Shown here piece by piece: positions 6,969-16,066 of a DNA stretch of 64,000 nt. This DNA comes from CAZMZF01 sp964570765. Lineage in GTDB: Bacteria > Zixibacteria > MSB-5A5 > RBG-16-43-9. Location: contig CAZMZF010000006.1 of NCBI GenBank assembly GCA_964570765.1, positions 1 to 64,000 of the forward strand, written 5' to 3'. Every line of letters begins with the position of its first letter. Position 1 is the stretch's first letter. The notes under the pieces were generated by a model. That model searched no databases. It was not told the origin of the DNA and worked only from the letters and a program-made list of their open reading frames with translations. Position numbers and translations under genes: made by a program.

Positions 6969-7940
6969 ATGAAGAAAACCATACTAAGTGGGATGCAGCC
7001 AACCGGAAGATTACATCTAGGTAATTTAGAAGGCGCTCTTAAAAATTGGGTCGCATTACAAAACGATTACCAGATGTATTGCTGTATTGTTGACTGGCAT
7101 TCTTTAACCTCAGATTATAACGATACTTCACATTTGCAGGAAAATATTAAAGAGGTAACCTTAGATTACCTCTCAGCCGGATTAAACCCGGAGATATGTG
7201 CCATCTTCGTTCAATCGCAGGTCAAAGAACATGCGGAACTACATCTTCTTTTCTCTATGATTACCCCGGTTACCCGCTTAGCCCGGGTCCCTTCTTATAA
7301 AGAGAAAAGAAAAGAATTAGGGTTAGATAGTTACGGATTTTTGGGATACCCTTTGCTTCAGGCTGCAGATATTTTAGTTTATAAAGCTGATTGTGTCCCG
7401 GTTGGAAAAGACCAGTTACCTCATATCGAGCTTACCCGAGAAATTGCCCGGAAATTCAACTCACTTTATGGTGAGGTTTTCCCGGAGCCAGAGGCATTGT
7501 TGACTAAATTCCCTCTTATTCCTGGAATAGATGGAAGGAAGATGAGCAAATCATACAATAATGATATTGCCATAGCTGATACCGCTGAAGAAACAACCAA
7601 GAAAGTCTCCAAAATGTTCACCGACCCCCAAAAGATTCACAAAAACGATCCCGGCAGACCGGACCTCTGCCCGGTTTATCACCTGCATAAAATCTATACT
7701 GAGGGATATCGTGAAATTCATACCCTCTGCTCTACTGGCAAATTAGGCTGTGTTGAAGATAAAAAGAATCTGGCTAAGAATATGAATCGTAAACTACAGG
7801 CTGTCCGCGAAAAAAGGAAAGAGCTGGCAAATGATCCGGAAACGGTTTCAAAAGTTTTAAGGGAAGGGGCTGAAAAGGCAAGAGCTAAAGCTCAGAAAAC
7901 TATGAAGGACGTAAGGAAAGCTATGAGGTTGATGCCATGA
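6969..7940 (+). CDS. trpS: Tryptophanyl-tRNA synthetase
   Basis: This is a class I aminoacyl-tRNA synthetase of 323 residues that charges tRNA-Trp. The HIGH-type signature is PTGRLHLGN (residues 11-19) and the KMSKS loop is GRKMSKSYNND (about 191-201). The length and the FVQSQV and PLLQAADIL blocks fit bacterial TrpRS. It begins 22 bp after the HNH gene and overlaps scpA by four bases (ATGA), which indicates translational coupling. Confidence 0.97.
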   Translation: MKKTILSGMQPTGRLHLGNLEGALKNWVALQNDYQMYCCIVDWHSLTSDYNDTSHLQENIKEVTLDYLSAGLNPEICAIFVQSQVKEHAELHLLFSMITPVTRLARVPSYKEKRKELGLDSYGFLGYPLLQAADILVYKADCVPVGKDQLPHIELTREIARKFNSLYGEVFPEPEALLTKFPLIPGIDGRKMSKSYNNDIAIADTAEETTKKVSKMFTDPQKIHKNDPGRPDLCPVYHLHKIYTEGYREIHTLCSTGKLGCVEDKKNLAKNMNRKLQAVREKRKELANDPETVSKVLREGAEKARAKAQKTMKDVRKAMRLMP

Positions 7941-8689
7941 TTTTCCCTCCGGAAATTGAAGCTCAGATTGAAAAAAAAGTTCCCTTCCCCATAAAATTAG
8001 AAATCTTTGAAGGACCTTTAGACCTGCTTCTTTTCTTGATAAGGAAGGATAAGATAGATATTTACGATATTCCTATTGCCCTGATCACCCGGCAATACTT
8101 AGAATATATCGAGTTGATGAAAGAGCTCGACTTAGATTTAGCCAGCGAGTTTATCCTTATGGCCTCCACCCTCATCCGCATAAAGATTAAAATGCTTCTT
8201 CCTCGTGAGGAAAAAGAAGTTGAAGAGGAAGATCCGAGGGAGGAGCTGATAAATGCTCTATTAGAGTACAAGAAATATAAAGAGGCGGCTGAACTCCTCC
8301 AGAGAAAAGAGGAAGAGGAACAGGTTTTCTTCCCTCGCTCAGATTTTTCCTACATAGAAGTGGAAAATAAAATAGACTTTCTAAAGGAGGCCGACCTTTT
8401 TGACCTTCTTACCGCTTTCAAAAAAGTCCTGGACAACCTGCCCCGGGAAAGTTCTCATACTATCAACTTTCAAAAGGTTGATCTGGAACAGAGGATTCAA
8501 TATATCTTGGATTATCTCTCAGAAAAGGAAAAGGTAAGTTTTGAGGAGTTATTTCAGGATAACCCTATCCGCTTGATTTTAGTGGTAACCTTTATGGCTC
8601 TGCTGGAGTTAGTTCGACTTCAGGAAATAAAGATAGTTCAGAGGAGACATTTCTCCAGGATATTAATCTATAGAAACAAAAAAGGGTAA
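7937..8689 (+). CDS. scpA: Segregation and condensation protein A
   Basis: This is ScpA (250 residues), the kleisin that bridges the SMC dimer heads in bacterial condensin. The N-terminal helix motif is seen in IKLEIFEGPLDLLLFLI (about 16-32), followed by a helical region with DIPIALITRQYLEYI and a charged linker, then a C-terminal winged-helix segment (VSFEELF ... RLILVVTFMALLELVRL). It overlaps trpS by four bases and is followed 3 bp later by scpB, the usual ScpAB pair. No smc gene is in the window. Confidence 0.95.
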   Translation: MIFPPEIEAQIEKKVPFPIKLEIFEGPLDLLLFLIRKDKIDIYDIPIALITRQYLEYIELMKELDLDLASEFILMASTLIRIKIKMLLPREEKEVEEEDPREELINALLEYKKYKEAAELLQRKEEEEQVFFPRSDFSYIEVENKIDFLKEADLFDLLTAFKKVLDNLPRESSHTINFQKVDLEQRIQYILDYLSEKEKVSFEELFQDNPIRLILVVTFMALLELVRLQEIKIVQRRHFSRILIYRNKKG

Positions 8690-8692
8690 AAA

Positions 8693-9334
8693 TTGTTAAA
8701 GGAATCAAATTATCCCTCAATCATCGAGGCTTTACTTTTTGCCTCAGATACTCCCTTATCCATAAACAAATTGAAAGCGGTCCTGGATGAGCTATCAGAT
8801 GATAAAATAAAAGGACTGGTCGATGAGCTGAATCGGAAATACGAAGAAAATAATCAGAGCTTTTCTATCCGGGAAATAGCAGGGGGGTATCAGATGTATA
8901 CCCGACCGGAATATGCTCCCTGGATAAACCAGCTTTATTCTTTGAAAAAAGCCCAGAGGCTTTCCCATGCAGGACTTGAGACTCTGGCTATAATCGCCTA
9001 TCGCCAGCCAGTGGTCAAATCGACCATAGACCAGATAAGGGGAGTGGATTCCGGTGGAGTGATTCATACCCTGCTGGAGAGAAAATTCATCACTATCCTG
9101 GGACGGGATGAAAGCGTAGGGCGCCCTTTAATCTATGGGACTACTGCAGAGTTTTTAATCTATTTTGGATTGAAAGATTTAAAAGACCTGCCCCGGATAG
9201 AGGAGCTCGAATCATTACTGCAAGCTAAAGAGAAAAAAGAGAATTCTATCTTTTCGACAGAGGAGGTAGAGAAAAGGATCAAGGAATTGAATTTAGAAGG
9301 GAGTTTAGCCATTGACCTCCCCTCTAAGGGATAA
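8693..9334 (+). CDS. scpB: Segregation and condensation protein B
   Basis: This is ScpB (213 residues), the winged-helix partner that dimerises and binds the ScpA linker in the SMC complex. Typical blocks are IIEALLFASDTPLS near the start, GGYQMYTRPEY, and LSHAGLETLAIIAYRQPV followed by IDQIRGVDSGGVIHTLLER. The start is TTG at 8693, three bases after the scpA stop, with an AAAGGG ribosome site inside the scpA end; no ATG is available without losing the first helix. Confidence 0.95.
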   Translation: MLKESNYPSIIEALLFASDTPLSINKLKAVLDELSDDKIKGLVDELNRKYEENNQSFSIREIAGGYQMYTRPEYAPWINQLYSLKKAQRLSHAGLETLAIIAYRQPVVKSTIDQIRGVDSGGVIHTLLERKFITILGRDESVGRPLIYGTTAEFLIYFGLKDLKDLPRIEELESLLQAKEKKENSIFSTEEVEKRIKELNLEGSLAIDLPSKG

Positions 9335-9351
9335 AAGAAAAACTTTAAAAT

Positions 9352-9420
9352 AACGCCCATTAAATTCTTAAGTGTAAGAAAGGATTTTCTTGGAGTGAAG
9401 CAAAGTCAGACGGGCGTTTT
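9352..9420 (+). promoter_or_regulatory. Structured interval between scpB and cmk
   Basis: The 95 bp between scpB and cmk can fold as a closing stem of AACGCCC (9352-9358) with GGGCGTT (9412-9418), enclosing a hairpin with TTCTTA/TAAGAA arms. A T-rich tract (TTTTCTTTT) follows. It could be a terminator-attenuator between the two genes or a small regulatory RNA fold. I matched no known riboswitch. Confidence 0.3.
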
Positions 9421-9429
9421 CTTTTGCAG

Positions 9430-10137
9430 ATGAAAAAAGAGATAATAGCCATAGATGGCCCTGCCGGTTCAGGGAAAAGCACCACTGCAAAATTGGTTGC
9501 TAAAAAATTAGGCTTTGTCTATTTAGATACTGGAGCTATGTATCGAACCCTTACCCTGAAAGCTTTAAGAAACAGGATAAACCCGCAGGATGAGAAAAAA
9601 CTGAGTCAAATCGCCAGGAATTCAAAGCTTGACCTGATAGAAGAGAAAGGAGTTAATAAAGTGATACTGGATGGAGCGGATGTCACCGAGGCGATACGTG
9701 AACCAAAGGTTAACCGGATTGTGTCTGAGGTTTCCGTGCATAAAAAAGTTAGAACCGCACTGGTAGCCAAACAAAAAGAGCTGGGCAAAAAGCATAATTT
9801 AGTAACTGAGGGCAGGGACACGACCACAGTTGTATTTCCAGGAGCAATTTTAAAAGTTTACTTAGACTGCAACCTGAAGGAAAGAGCTAAAAGGAGAATG
9901 TTGGAGCTTAAAGATAAAGGAATCAATACCTCTATCGAAGAGCAGATTAAAGAGCTATCCAAAAGGGATAAAATCGATTCTGAAAGAGAGAATAGCCCTT
10001 TGAAAAAAGACAAAGAGGCTGTTATAGTCGATACCACTAACCTGTCTATCGAGGAACAGGTGGATAAGGTTATCCAGCTATATGAGTTGAGGAAAAAGAA
10101 TGAAATTTCATTACCGAGTAGTCCGGCTTCTGATTAA
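9430..10137 (+). CDS. cmk: Cytidylate kinase
   Basis: This is CMP kinase (235 residues from the ATG at 9430), which phosphorylates CMP and dCMP with ATP. It carries the P-loop DGPAGSGKSTTAK near the N-terminus, LDTGAMYRTLT, and VTEGRDTTTVVFPGA. In CMP kinases the last block normally reads GRDIGTVVFP; here it is GRDTTTVVFP. A TTG two codons upstream (9424) is an alternative start. The 3' end overlaps plsC by 38 bp. The order cmk-plsC-ispH-rpsA is a common bacterial cluster. Confidence 0.93.
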   Translation: MKKEIIAIDGPAGSGKSTTAKLVAKKLGFVYLDTGAMYRTLTLKALRNRINPQDEKKLSQIARNSKLDLIEEKGVNKVILDGADVTEAIREPKVNRIVSEVSVHKKVRTALVAKQKELGKKHNLVTEGRDTTTVVFPGAILKVYLDCNLKERAKRRMLELKDKGINTSIEEQIKELSKRDKIDSERENSPLKKDKEAVIVDTTNLSIEEQVDKVIQLYELRKKNEISLPSSPASD

Positions 10138-10705
10138 TTTGATTCTGAAGGTTTTGCGTGGATTGAAAAAACAAGGGAAAGAGTATATCCCCTTAAAAGG
10201 AGGAGTCCTGATTGCTTCTAACCATATAGATCTGTATGACCCTTTTTTAATCGGTTGTACCAGTCCCAGAGAGCTTTATTATCTGGCAAAAATAGAACTG
10301 TTTAAAAAACCTTTACTCGGCTGGCTATTAAAAAAGTTAAATTCTATCCCGATTTCTCGAGGGAGTTTTGACAGAAAGGGATTACAAAGAGCGGTTGAGA
10401 TACTCAGAGCAGGAAAAGCCCTGTTAGTTTTTCCAGAAGGAACCAGAAGTATAGATGGAAACTTGAAGAAGCTTAAATTAGGCGTGGCGAAATTAGCCTT
10501 AGAGGCAGAGGTACCGATCGTACCTGCCTATCTGGATTATTCTAAAGATTGGCTGAAAGCTTTTTTCCAGAGGGAAAAAATCAAAATCAAGTTTGGCTCT
10601 CCTATTGACCCGAACTCGCTTTCTCAAATCCCTGAAAATAAAGAAGGATACCAGAGGATAACCCGGGAAATAATGCAGAGGATAAAAGCTTTGAAAGAAA
10701 CTTAG
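10100..10705 (+). CDS. plsC: 1-acyl-sn-glycerol-3-phosphate acyltransferase
   Basis: This is a PlsC-family acyltransferase (201 residues) that adds the second acyl chain to make phosphatidic acid at the membrane. The catalytic HX4D motif is NHIDLYDP, and the substrate-binding FPEGTRS motif follows about 80 residues later. A hydrophobic N-terminal stretch (VVRLLINLILKVLRGL) probably anchors it to the inner membrane. Its start lies inside the cmk reading frame, so the two are translationally linked. Confidence 0.93.
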   Translation: MKFHYRVVRLLINLILKVLRGLKKQGKEYIPLKGGVLIASNHIDLYDPFLIGCTSPRELYYLAKIELFKKPLLGWLLKKLNSIPISRGSFDRKGLQRAVEILRAGKALLVFPEGTRSIDGNLKKLKLGVAKLALEAEVPIVPAYLDYSKDWLKAFFQREKIKIKFGSPIDPNSLSQIPENKEGYQRITREIMQRIKALKET

Positions 10706-10724
10706 GCAAGGTGGTTTTAAAAAG

Positions 10725-11564
10725 ATGAAGATCTCTGTAGTAAAAAATGCTGGATTCTGTTTTGGAGTAAAAAGAGCTATAAATTTAGCCTTTGAGGAAG
10801 CTAAAAAAAGCGGCAAAAGGGTCTACACCTTAGGTCCTATAATCCACAACCCGCAGGTAGTGGAGGAGCTGAAAAGAGAAGGAGTACAACCAGTTCAAAA
10901 TATCGAGAAGCTCAAATCTGGAACATTGATCATCCGCTCCCATGGAGCACATCCTCGCATTATACAGCAGGCTAAAAAGAAAGGTCTGAAAATTATCGAT
11001 GCTACCTGCCCCTTTGTCAGAAGAGCTCAAGAGAATGCCCGGGCATTGTATAAAGATGGTTATCAGGTAATAGTGGTGGGAGAAGCTCATCATCCTGAAG
11101 TCCAGGGAATAATAGGCTATGCTGGAGATGAGACTTTAGTAGTAAATCAGGATACAAAAAATCTAAGTCTCCCCAAAGATAAAAGGATCGGGGTGATAGC
11201 TCAAACCACTTTAAATCTGGATACGTTTAAACAAGTTGTAGGTCTGCTCTTAGAAAAAACAAGAGAGATCAAGATATTCAATACTATATGTAATGCCACA
11301 GCTAACGTTCAAAAAGCTACTTTGGAAATGACAAAAGATGTAGATTTAATGATTGTGGTCGGTGGAAAAAACTCTGCAAATACTTCTCGTTTAGCCAAAC
11401 TTTGCAAAGAGAAAGGTAAACCTACCTATCACCTAGAAACTTCAGCCGAGCTCAAAAGAGAATGGTTTAAAACTAAGAAAAAGATCGGTGTTACTGCCGG
11501 AACCTCAACCCCTAACTGGATTATAGAGCAGGTCATAAAAAAGATCAAAAACTTAACCGGATAA
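10725..11564 (+). CDS. ispH: 4-hydroxy-3-methylbut-2-enyl diphosphate reductase
   Basis: This is IspH (279 residues), the [4Fe-4S] enzyme that makes IPP and DMAPP in the last step of the methylerythritol phosphate pathway. The three cluster cysteines are in AGFCFGVKRAI (N-terminus), DATCPFV, and NTICNATANVQ. The conserved IRSHGAHP and VGEAHHPEVQGI histidine motifs and TAGTSTPNWIIEQV near the C-terminus are all present. It sits between plsC and rpsA, 19 bp after plsC. Confidence 0.97.
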   Translation: MKISVVKNAGFCFGVKRAINLAFEEAKKSGKRVYTLGPIIHNPQVVEELKREGVQPVQNIEKLKSGTLIIRSHGAHPRIIQQAKKKGLKIIDATCPFVRRAQENARALYKDGYQVIVVGEAHHPEVQGIIGYAGDETLVVNQDTKNLSLPKDKRIGVIAQTTLNLDTFKQVVGLLLEKTREIKIFNTICNATANVQKATLEMTKDVDLMIVVGGKNSANTSRLAKLCKEKGKPTYHLETSAELKREWFKTKKKIGVTAGTSTPNWIIEQVIKKIKNLTG

Positions 11565-11609
11565 AATGTCCAGATGGACAAATTCTATATAAAGGAGGAA
11601 CAACTTAAA

Positions 11610-13601
11610 ATGGCTGAGAAGAAGAAAGCCAGAAAAACAACAGCCCCTAAGACTGAAAAAGGTAAAAAGAAAGGAGGTGTAAAAAAGGCTAAAGCTGATT
11701 CTTTAGTCAAGAAAAAGCCAAAGAAACCAGTAGAGATTGAAAAAAAAGAACCGGTCGAGAAAAAAGAGCTTAAACCGGAGTTAAGAGAAAGGAAAATTAG
11801 AAGGGAGAAAAAGGAACCTCTTCCTGAACTAAAGATGGAAGAGGAAAAAGAATATTCCCCGGATGAATTTCAGAAGATGCTTTCGATGTATGAACAGACC
11901 TTCAGAGTAATTAAAGAAGGAGAACTGATTAAAGGTAAGGTCCTCGGGGTTACTAAAGATGATGTCATCGTAGATGTTGGTTTTAAATCCGAAGGGATTA
12001 TCCCTCTATCAGAATTTCCTCATCCAGATCAGTTGAAAATCGGGGATGAAGTTGATCTTTTCTTAGAGGCGATAGAAGATCAGAATGGACAGCTGGTCCT
12101 TTCCAAGCAAAAAGCAGATTTCATAAAAATCTGGGACAAGATCAAAGAAGCTTATGAAAAAGGAACCTTAGTAGAAGGGAAGCTTTTAAAAAGGATTAAA
12201 GGAGGAATCGTTGTAGATCTGATTGGAGTAGATGCTTTCTTACCCGGATCGCAGATAGCTTTAAAGCAAGTTCCGGATTTCGATGCTCTCTTAGGACAGG
12301 GTATGCAACTGCGGATCATAAAACTGAATAAGAGCAGAAGGAACATAGTAGTCTCCAGAAGAGCAGTATTGGAGGAGGAGAGAGAAAAACAGAAAGTTAA
12401 ACTTCTTTCTGAAATTGAGCCAGGACAGATAAAAGAAGGGGTAGTGAAAAATATAACCGATTTTGGCGTTTTCATTGACTTAGGTGGAGTTGATGGACTT
12501 CTCCATATAACTGACTTATCCTGGGGAAGGGTATCCCATCCGAGCGAAGTGGTTGCCTTAGGAGATAAGATAAATGTCAAGATACTGGACTTCGATAAAT
12601 CCACCGGTCGGATCTCCTTAGGGCTTAAACAGCTTACCCCTTACCCCTGGGATAATATCGAGGAAAGATACCCGGTGGGAAGAAGGGTCCGAGGAAAGGT
12701 TGTCTCTATTACCGATTATGGCGCTTTTGTGGAACTGGAAAGAGGCATAGAAGGATTGATTCATATCTCGGAGATGTCCTGGACCAAACATATCAAACAT
12801 CCTTCCAAACTTCTGGCAGTTGGAGATATGGTGGATGCAGTAGTTCTCTCTGTGGATAAGGATAACGAGCGGATCTCCCTGGGGATCAAACAGATGGAAC
12901 CAGACCCCTGGGACGCCATGGAAAGAAAATACGCTATTGGCGCGAAGGTATCTGGCAAGGTAAGAAATATTACTCCATTTGGAGTATTCATAGAACTGGA
13001 AGAAGGTGTGGATGGATTGGTTCATATCTCAGACCTTTCCTGGATCAAAAGGATACAGCATCCCAGTGAGGTTATGAAGAAAGGAGAAAGGATGGAGGTA
13101 ATAATCTTGAGTATCGATAAGGGAAATCGTAAGATCTCCTTAGGCTATAAACAGCTTAAAGATGACCCCTGGCCTTTACTATCCAGAAAATACCGGGTAG
13201 GAGCTGAAACTCAAGGAAAGATAATCCGCCTCCTGGATAGAGGAGTGATAGTAGAGCTGGAAGCAGAGATGGAGGGATTTGTACCTTTAGACCAATTGGG
13301 AAAACCAGATATAACCAAACCCGCAGATGCTTTCTCCGAAGGAGAGATGATACCACTTAAATCGATCGAATTTGACCCACCTGGAAGAAGGATAGTTTTT
13401 TCAGTGGCTGAATATTACAAAGATAAGGAAAAAGCTGAATTAGAAACTTATTTAGCCAAACATCCTACCAAAACGGTTAAGGTAAAGGAATTAATGGAGA
13501 AACCGGAGATTGAGGAGATACAGAAGAAGTTAGGAACACCACCCCCTGAGGAGAAAAAATCCGAATCTGGATCCAGCGAAGAAAAACCAACTTCTGAGTA
13601 A
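11610..13601 (+). CDS. rpsA: 30S ribosomal protein S1
   Basis: This is ribosomal protein S1 (663 residues from the ATG at 11610), which binds mRNA on the small subunit. Six S1 RNA-binding repeats are visible; repeats 3-5 each carry FGVFI/YGAFV followed by GL(I/V/L)HI(S/T). The first about 95 residues are a Lys/Glu-rich low-complexity extension and the last about 40 are acidic; both are longer than in E. coli S1. AAGGAGG (11592-11598) precedes this ATG, so a start 12 codons earlier is rejected. It ends the trpS-to-rpsA run. Confidence 0.95.
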   Translation: MAEKKKARKTTAPKTEKGKKKGGVKKAKADSLVKKKPKKPVEIEKKEPVEKKELKPELRERKIRREKKEPLPELKMEEEKEYSPDEFQKMLSMYEQTFRVIKEGELIKGKVLGVTKDDVIVDVGFKSEGIIPLSEFPHPDQLKIGDEVDLFLEAIEDQNGQLVLSKQKADFIKIWDKIKEAYEKGTLVEGKLLKRIKGGIVVDLIGVDAFLPGSQIALKQVPDFDALLGQGMQLRIIKLNKSRRNIVVSRRAVLEEEREKQKVKLLSEIEPGQIKEGVVKNITDFGVFIDLGGVDGLLHITDLSWGRVSHPSEVVALGDKINVKILDFDKSTGRISLGLKQLTPYPWDNIEERYPVGRRVRGKVVSITDYGAFVELERGIEGLIHISEMSWTKHIKHPSKLLAVGDMVDAVVLSVDKDNERISLGIKQMEPDPWDAMERKYAIGAKVSGKVRNITPFGVFIELEEGVDGLVHISDLSWIKRIQHPSEVMKKGERMEVIILSIDKGNRKISLGYKQLKDDPWPLLSRKYRVGAETQGKIIRLLDRGVIVELEAEMEGFVPLDQLGKPDITKPADAFSEGEMIPLKSIEFDPPGRRIVFSVAEYYKDKEKAELETYLAKHPTKTVKVKELMEKPEIEEIQKKLGTPPPEEKKSESGSSEEKPTSE

Positions 13602-13653
13602 AGAAAGCTCAAAGGTTCTATCCGCACCAGAGGCGGACAATGGTTCAAAGGAT

Positions 13654-13682
13654 GTAGGGGCGACCCACCGGGTCGCCCCTAC
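13654..13682. repeat. Palindromic repeat, family B (short form), likely rpsA terminator
   Basis: GTAGGGGCGACCC (13654-13666) and its perfect complement (13670-13682) are separated by three bases. It repeats the arms of the element at 3658-3725. The stem is followed on the plus strand by CTTATTTTACT and lies 53 bp after rpsA, so it may end that operon. Confidence 0.65.
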
Positions 13683-13736
13683 CTTATTTTACTACTATCA
13701 TTGCGAGTCTCGCCAAAGGTGGACGAAGCAATCCGT

Positions 13737-14222
13737 TTAATTATTTATAGCTAGCGTCTGTTTGGACATAAATAGTTTTAGCAAATTCCTTTTAGCTAAA
13801 ATAACCCATAAGAGAAAAGGTAAAATTTCACTAAAAGCATAAAGAAGAAAAGTGAATCTGTAATTATATTCCATTACTGATGGTGGAGTTTGGTTATTAT
13901 GATGTAAAAAAAAGATACCTATAGATAATAATAGATGGTCTCCAATTAGAATTAATATACCAATTAGCAACTTTGATATTCTCCTTTTCAACTGTATATC
14001 TCTGGTGAACAGCATAAGCGAGATGAACGGTATAAGATTATGGAAGATCTCGCTTGGATACCAAAGAACCCTTATTCTTAGCCTCAAGTTAGGGAGAAGA
14101 TAATTTAAAAAATTATTAAAAAAAGATAGGTAATAGCGTTCTCCTTTCCAGTACCATAGGATAAATAGAACTAAGGAGAAAGCCAATACTTTAAGTATAA
14201 ATATCTGGGGTTTCTCTTTCAT
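13737..14222 (-). CDS. Exosortase H-associated membrane protein
   Basis: This 161-residue integral membrane protein has four hydrophobic segments (about residues 7-22, 55-72, 80-108 and 125-145). It begins inside the end of the exosortase gene (32-bp overlap), so the two are translationally coupled. Small membrane proteins paired with exosortase H are known; the identification here rests mainly on that position and topology. It probably assists the exosortase in the inner membrane. The coupling is seen in the sequence; the role is inferred. Confidence 0.65.
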   Translation of the reverse strand: MKEKPQIFILKVLAFSLVLFILWYWKGERYYLSFFNNFLNYLLPNLRLRIRVLWYPSEIFHNLIPFISLMLFTRDIQLKRRISKLLIGILILIGDHLLLSIGIFFLHHNNQTPPSVMEYNYRFTFLLYAFSEILPFLLWVILAKRNLLKLFMSKQTLAINN

Positions 14223-14763
14223 ATTTGACTATCTTTTCTACCCAAAAAAGCCAGATTCCGCCGATTATTAAAATTTCTGCTACCTGCCAGAAATAAAGAT
14301 GTAAGAACTTAAAAGTTTTTGGATTCCAATTGGCTAATACAATGATCATAATCATCCTGATAAGATTAATGTTATAAAGTAGCAGAATGCCAAAAAGAAG
14401 ACCTTGCAATTTCTTTTTATAATTAGCTGGAAAAGCTAAAATAACCGCTAAAAAAATGAACATCTCAAACAAACCTGTGCACTCTGCCACCACGGAGATT
14501 GAAAACTTATTTAAACTAAGTAAAGGACCGCTGGTACGGGCATTCATCCCAAAAAGATTCAAAATAAATCCCAATAAGCCAGCGGTCCAGCTTGAAACCA
14601 TAGTAATTTCAGTTTCAAAATAAGTGCTGAAAAAAGAGTAGAAAATAAAAATAATTAGAAACAGCAAAGGGAAGATGAGATAAAATCTCATAATCTTTTT
14701 ATTAGCTTCCTTTTTTGCTTTTTTTATCTTTTGTTTTTCCTTATGTCGTTCGCTTCCTTTCAT
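14191..14763 (-). CDS. xrtH: Exosortase H (IPTL-CTERM processing)
   Basis: This is an exosortase family transpeptidase (190 residues), an inner-membrane enzyme thought to cleave C-terminal PEP-CTERM-like signals. The catalytic triad is visible: Cys95 in VVAECTGLFE, Arg136 in NINLIRMIMI, and His155 in FLHLYFWQ. Several membrane helices follow a basic N-terminal tail (KEKQKIKKAKKEANKK). The next gene encodes a protein ending in an IPTLSEWG signal, the tripartite tail specific to the XrtH subtype, which supports the subtype call. It starts 26 bp after that substrate gene. Confidence 0.88.
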   Translation of the reverse strand: MKGSERHKEKQKIKKAKKEANKKIMRFYLIFPLLFLIIFIFYSFFSTYFETEITMVSSWTAGLLGFILNLFGMNARTSGPLLSLNKFSISVVAECTGLFEMFIFLAVILAFPANYKKKLQGLLFGILLLYNINLIRMIMIIVLANWNPKTFKFLHLYFWQVAEILIIGGIWLFWVEKIVKYERETPDIYT

Positions 14764-14788
14764 AATTGTTTTAGAACTTGCCTATCCC

Positions 14789-16066
14789 CTAACTCCTAAC
14801 ACCTACCACCTTTCTCTTCTTGAAGAATACCCAGGTAGTTGTTGCTAAAAGCGCAATAACAAGACCTATACGACCCCATTCGGAGAGCGTAGGGATTGAG
14901 GGTTGAGAGTCATCGTCATTAATGGTAAGCACTGCTGTGTTCGGATTACCCAAAGTAGCTCCCCCAGTTGGATTACTGAGAGCTAAATTCACCGTCTCAT
15001 TCCCCTCAACCTGGGCATCGTTAATAATGGTAATATTAAATATCTTCGGGGTCATGTCCCCATCAGCAAAAGTGACTACCCCTGATGTAGCTGTATAATC
15101 GTCAGGAGCTATAGCAGTACCATTACTGGTAGCATAGCTAACCCCCACTGCCCCATCGCTTCCACCAGTGCGAATCACAGTAATAGTAGCAGTGCCAGCA
15201 TTTTCAGTGACGCTGTAGCTGGAGGAGCTGAACTGCAAAGTGCCAGGGATTATACAGCCACATGGTTTTTGTTCAATAAGCCAATTATACACACTGGCAG
15301 TAGGGACAAAACAGTTCTTGCAAGGAATTTTCTCAATGGTATCTGCACCAACATGAATCCCAATCACTTTTCCAGCATCATCAAACACTGGCGAACCGGA
15401 ACTTCCTGCCTCTGTATCAGCTCCATGACTCCACTCACCTGTGCCACACGTGGGAACAGTGCCGTTGGATTTAATAGTAGCATAACTATCATGGGAATAT
15501 TCTTTACAGCGAGCCTGAGGATGTCCTATTACATGAGCACCCCAACCTTGTTGGGGACCAACCCCACTAATTGGCAAAAGTCCATATCCACTCTGTCCAG
15601 GGCATTTCCCATTTTTTTTCTTGATATAAACTACTCCCACATCATAGCCATATGGATTAAGTTTCAAATCGCAACAGTCCCAAACATCTGGATTACAATC
15701 GCCACCACTGGTATAGGGAGGAGTAATATCTTCATAACCAAACCAAATCTTTACCCTTTCAGGGTGGTTGATTGCCCCAGCAATAACATGCCTTGCGGTA
15801 ACTAAGCAACAATCATCATATAAAAACCCTGTTCCAATTTCAACCCAGCCATCCAAGGATACTCTAATCATTGCCACTCCGGTTCTAAAGTCGCACCAAG
15901 TTTTTGGTGCGCTCATAATCGGGATTCGACTAGTATCTGGATCACATATCTGAGACGGTTTCCCTGCAGGTGGATTACCTCCTAAGATAGGAGTAGAAGA
16001 AAAGACTATAGTAATTAAGCAAAAAATTAATACCCCTATCAGCCACATTTTTGTAAAGTATCTCAT
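14789..16066 (-). CDS. Secreted trypsin-like protease with Calx-beta and IPTL-CTERM tail
   Basis: The protein (425 residues from ATG 16066) begins with a signal peptide (MRYFTKMWLIGVLIFCLI), then a chymotrypsin-fold serine protease with His93 (VTARHVI), Asp142 (YDVGVVYI) and Ser223 (AGSSGSPVF). A Cys-rich middle follows, then a Calx-beta domain (about 290-400, VTENAGTATITV ... INDDD). The tail is IPTLSEWG, a membrane helix, and KKRK, the exosortase H sorting signal. An AGGAGG site six bases upstream decides this start over a TTG 20 codons earlier. It is presumably cleaved and surface-attached by the adjacent XrtH. Confidence 0.88.
   Translation of the reverse strand: MRYFTKMWLIGVLIFCLITIVFSSTPILGGNPPAGKPSQICDPDTSRIPIMSAPKTWCDFRTGVAMIRVSLDGWVEIGTGFLYDDCCLVTARHVIAGAINHPERVKIWFGYEDITPPYTSGGDCNPDVWDCCDLKLNPYGYDVGVVYIKKKNGKCPGQSGYGLLPISGVGPQQGWGAHVIGHPQARCKEYSHDSYATIKSNGTVPTCGTGEWSHGADTEAGSSGSPVFDDAGKVIGIHVGADTIEKIPCKNCFVPTASVYNWLIEQKPCGCIIPGTLQFSSSSYSVTENAGTATITVIRTGGSDGAVGVSYATSNGTAIAPDDYTATSGVVTFADGDMTPKIFNITIINDAQVEGNETVNLALSNPTGGATLGNPNTAVLTINDDDSQPSIPTLSEWGRIGLVIALLATTTWVFFKKRKVVGVRS

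Noticed and set aside
12152..13025. Long open frames antisense to rpsA
   Set aside because: They mirror codon bias of the S1 repeats and have no ribosome sites or family similarity.
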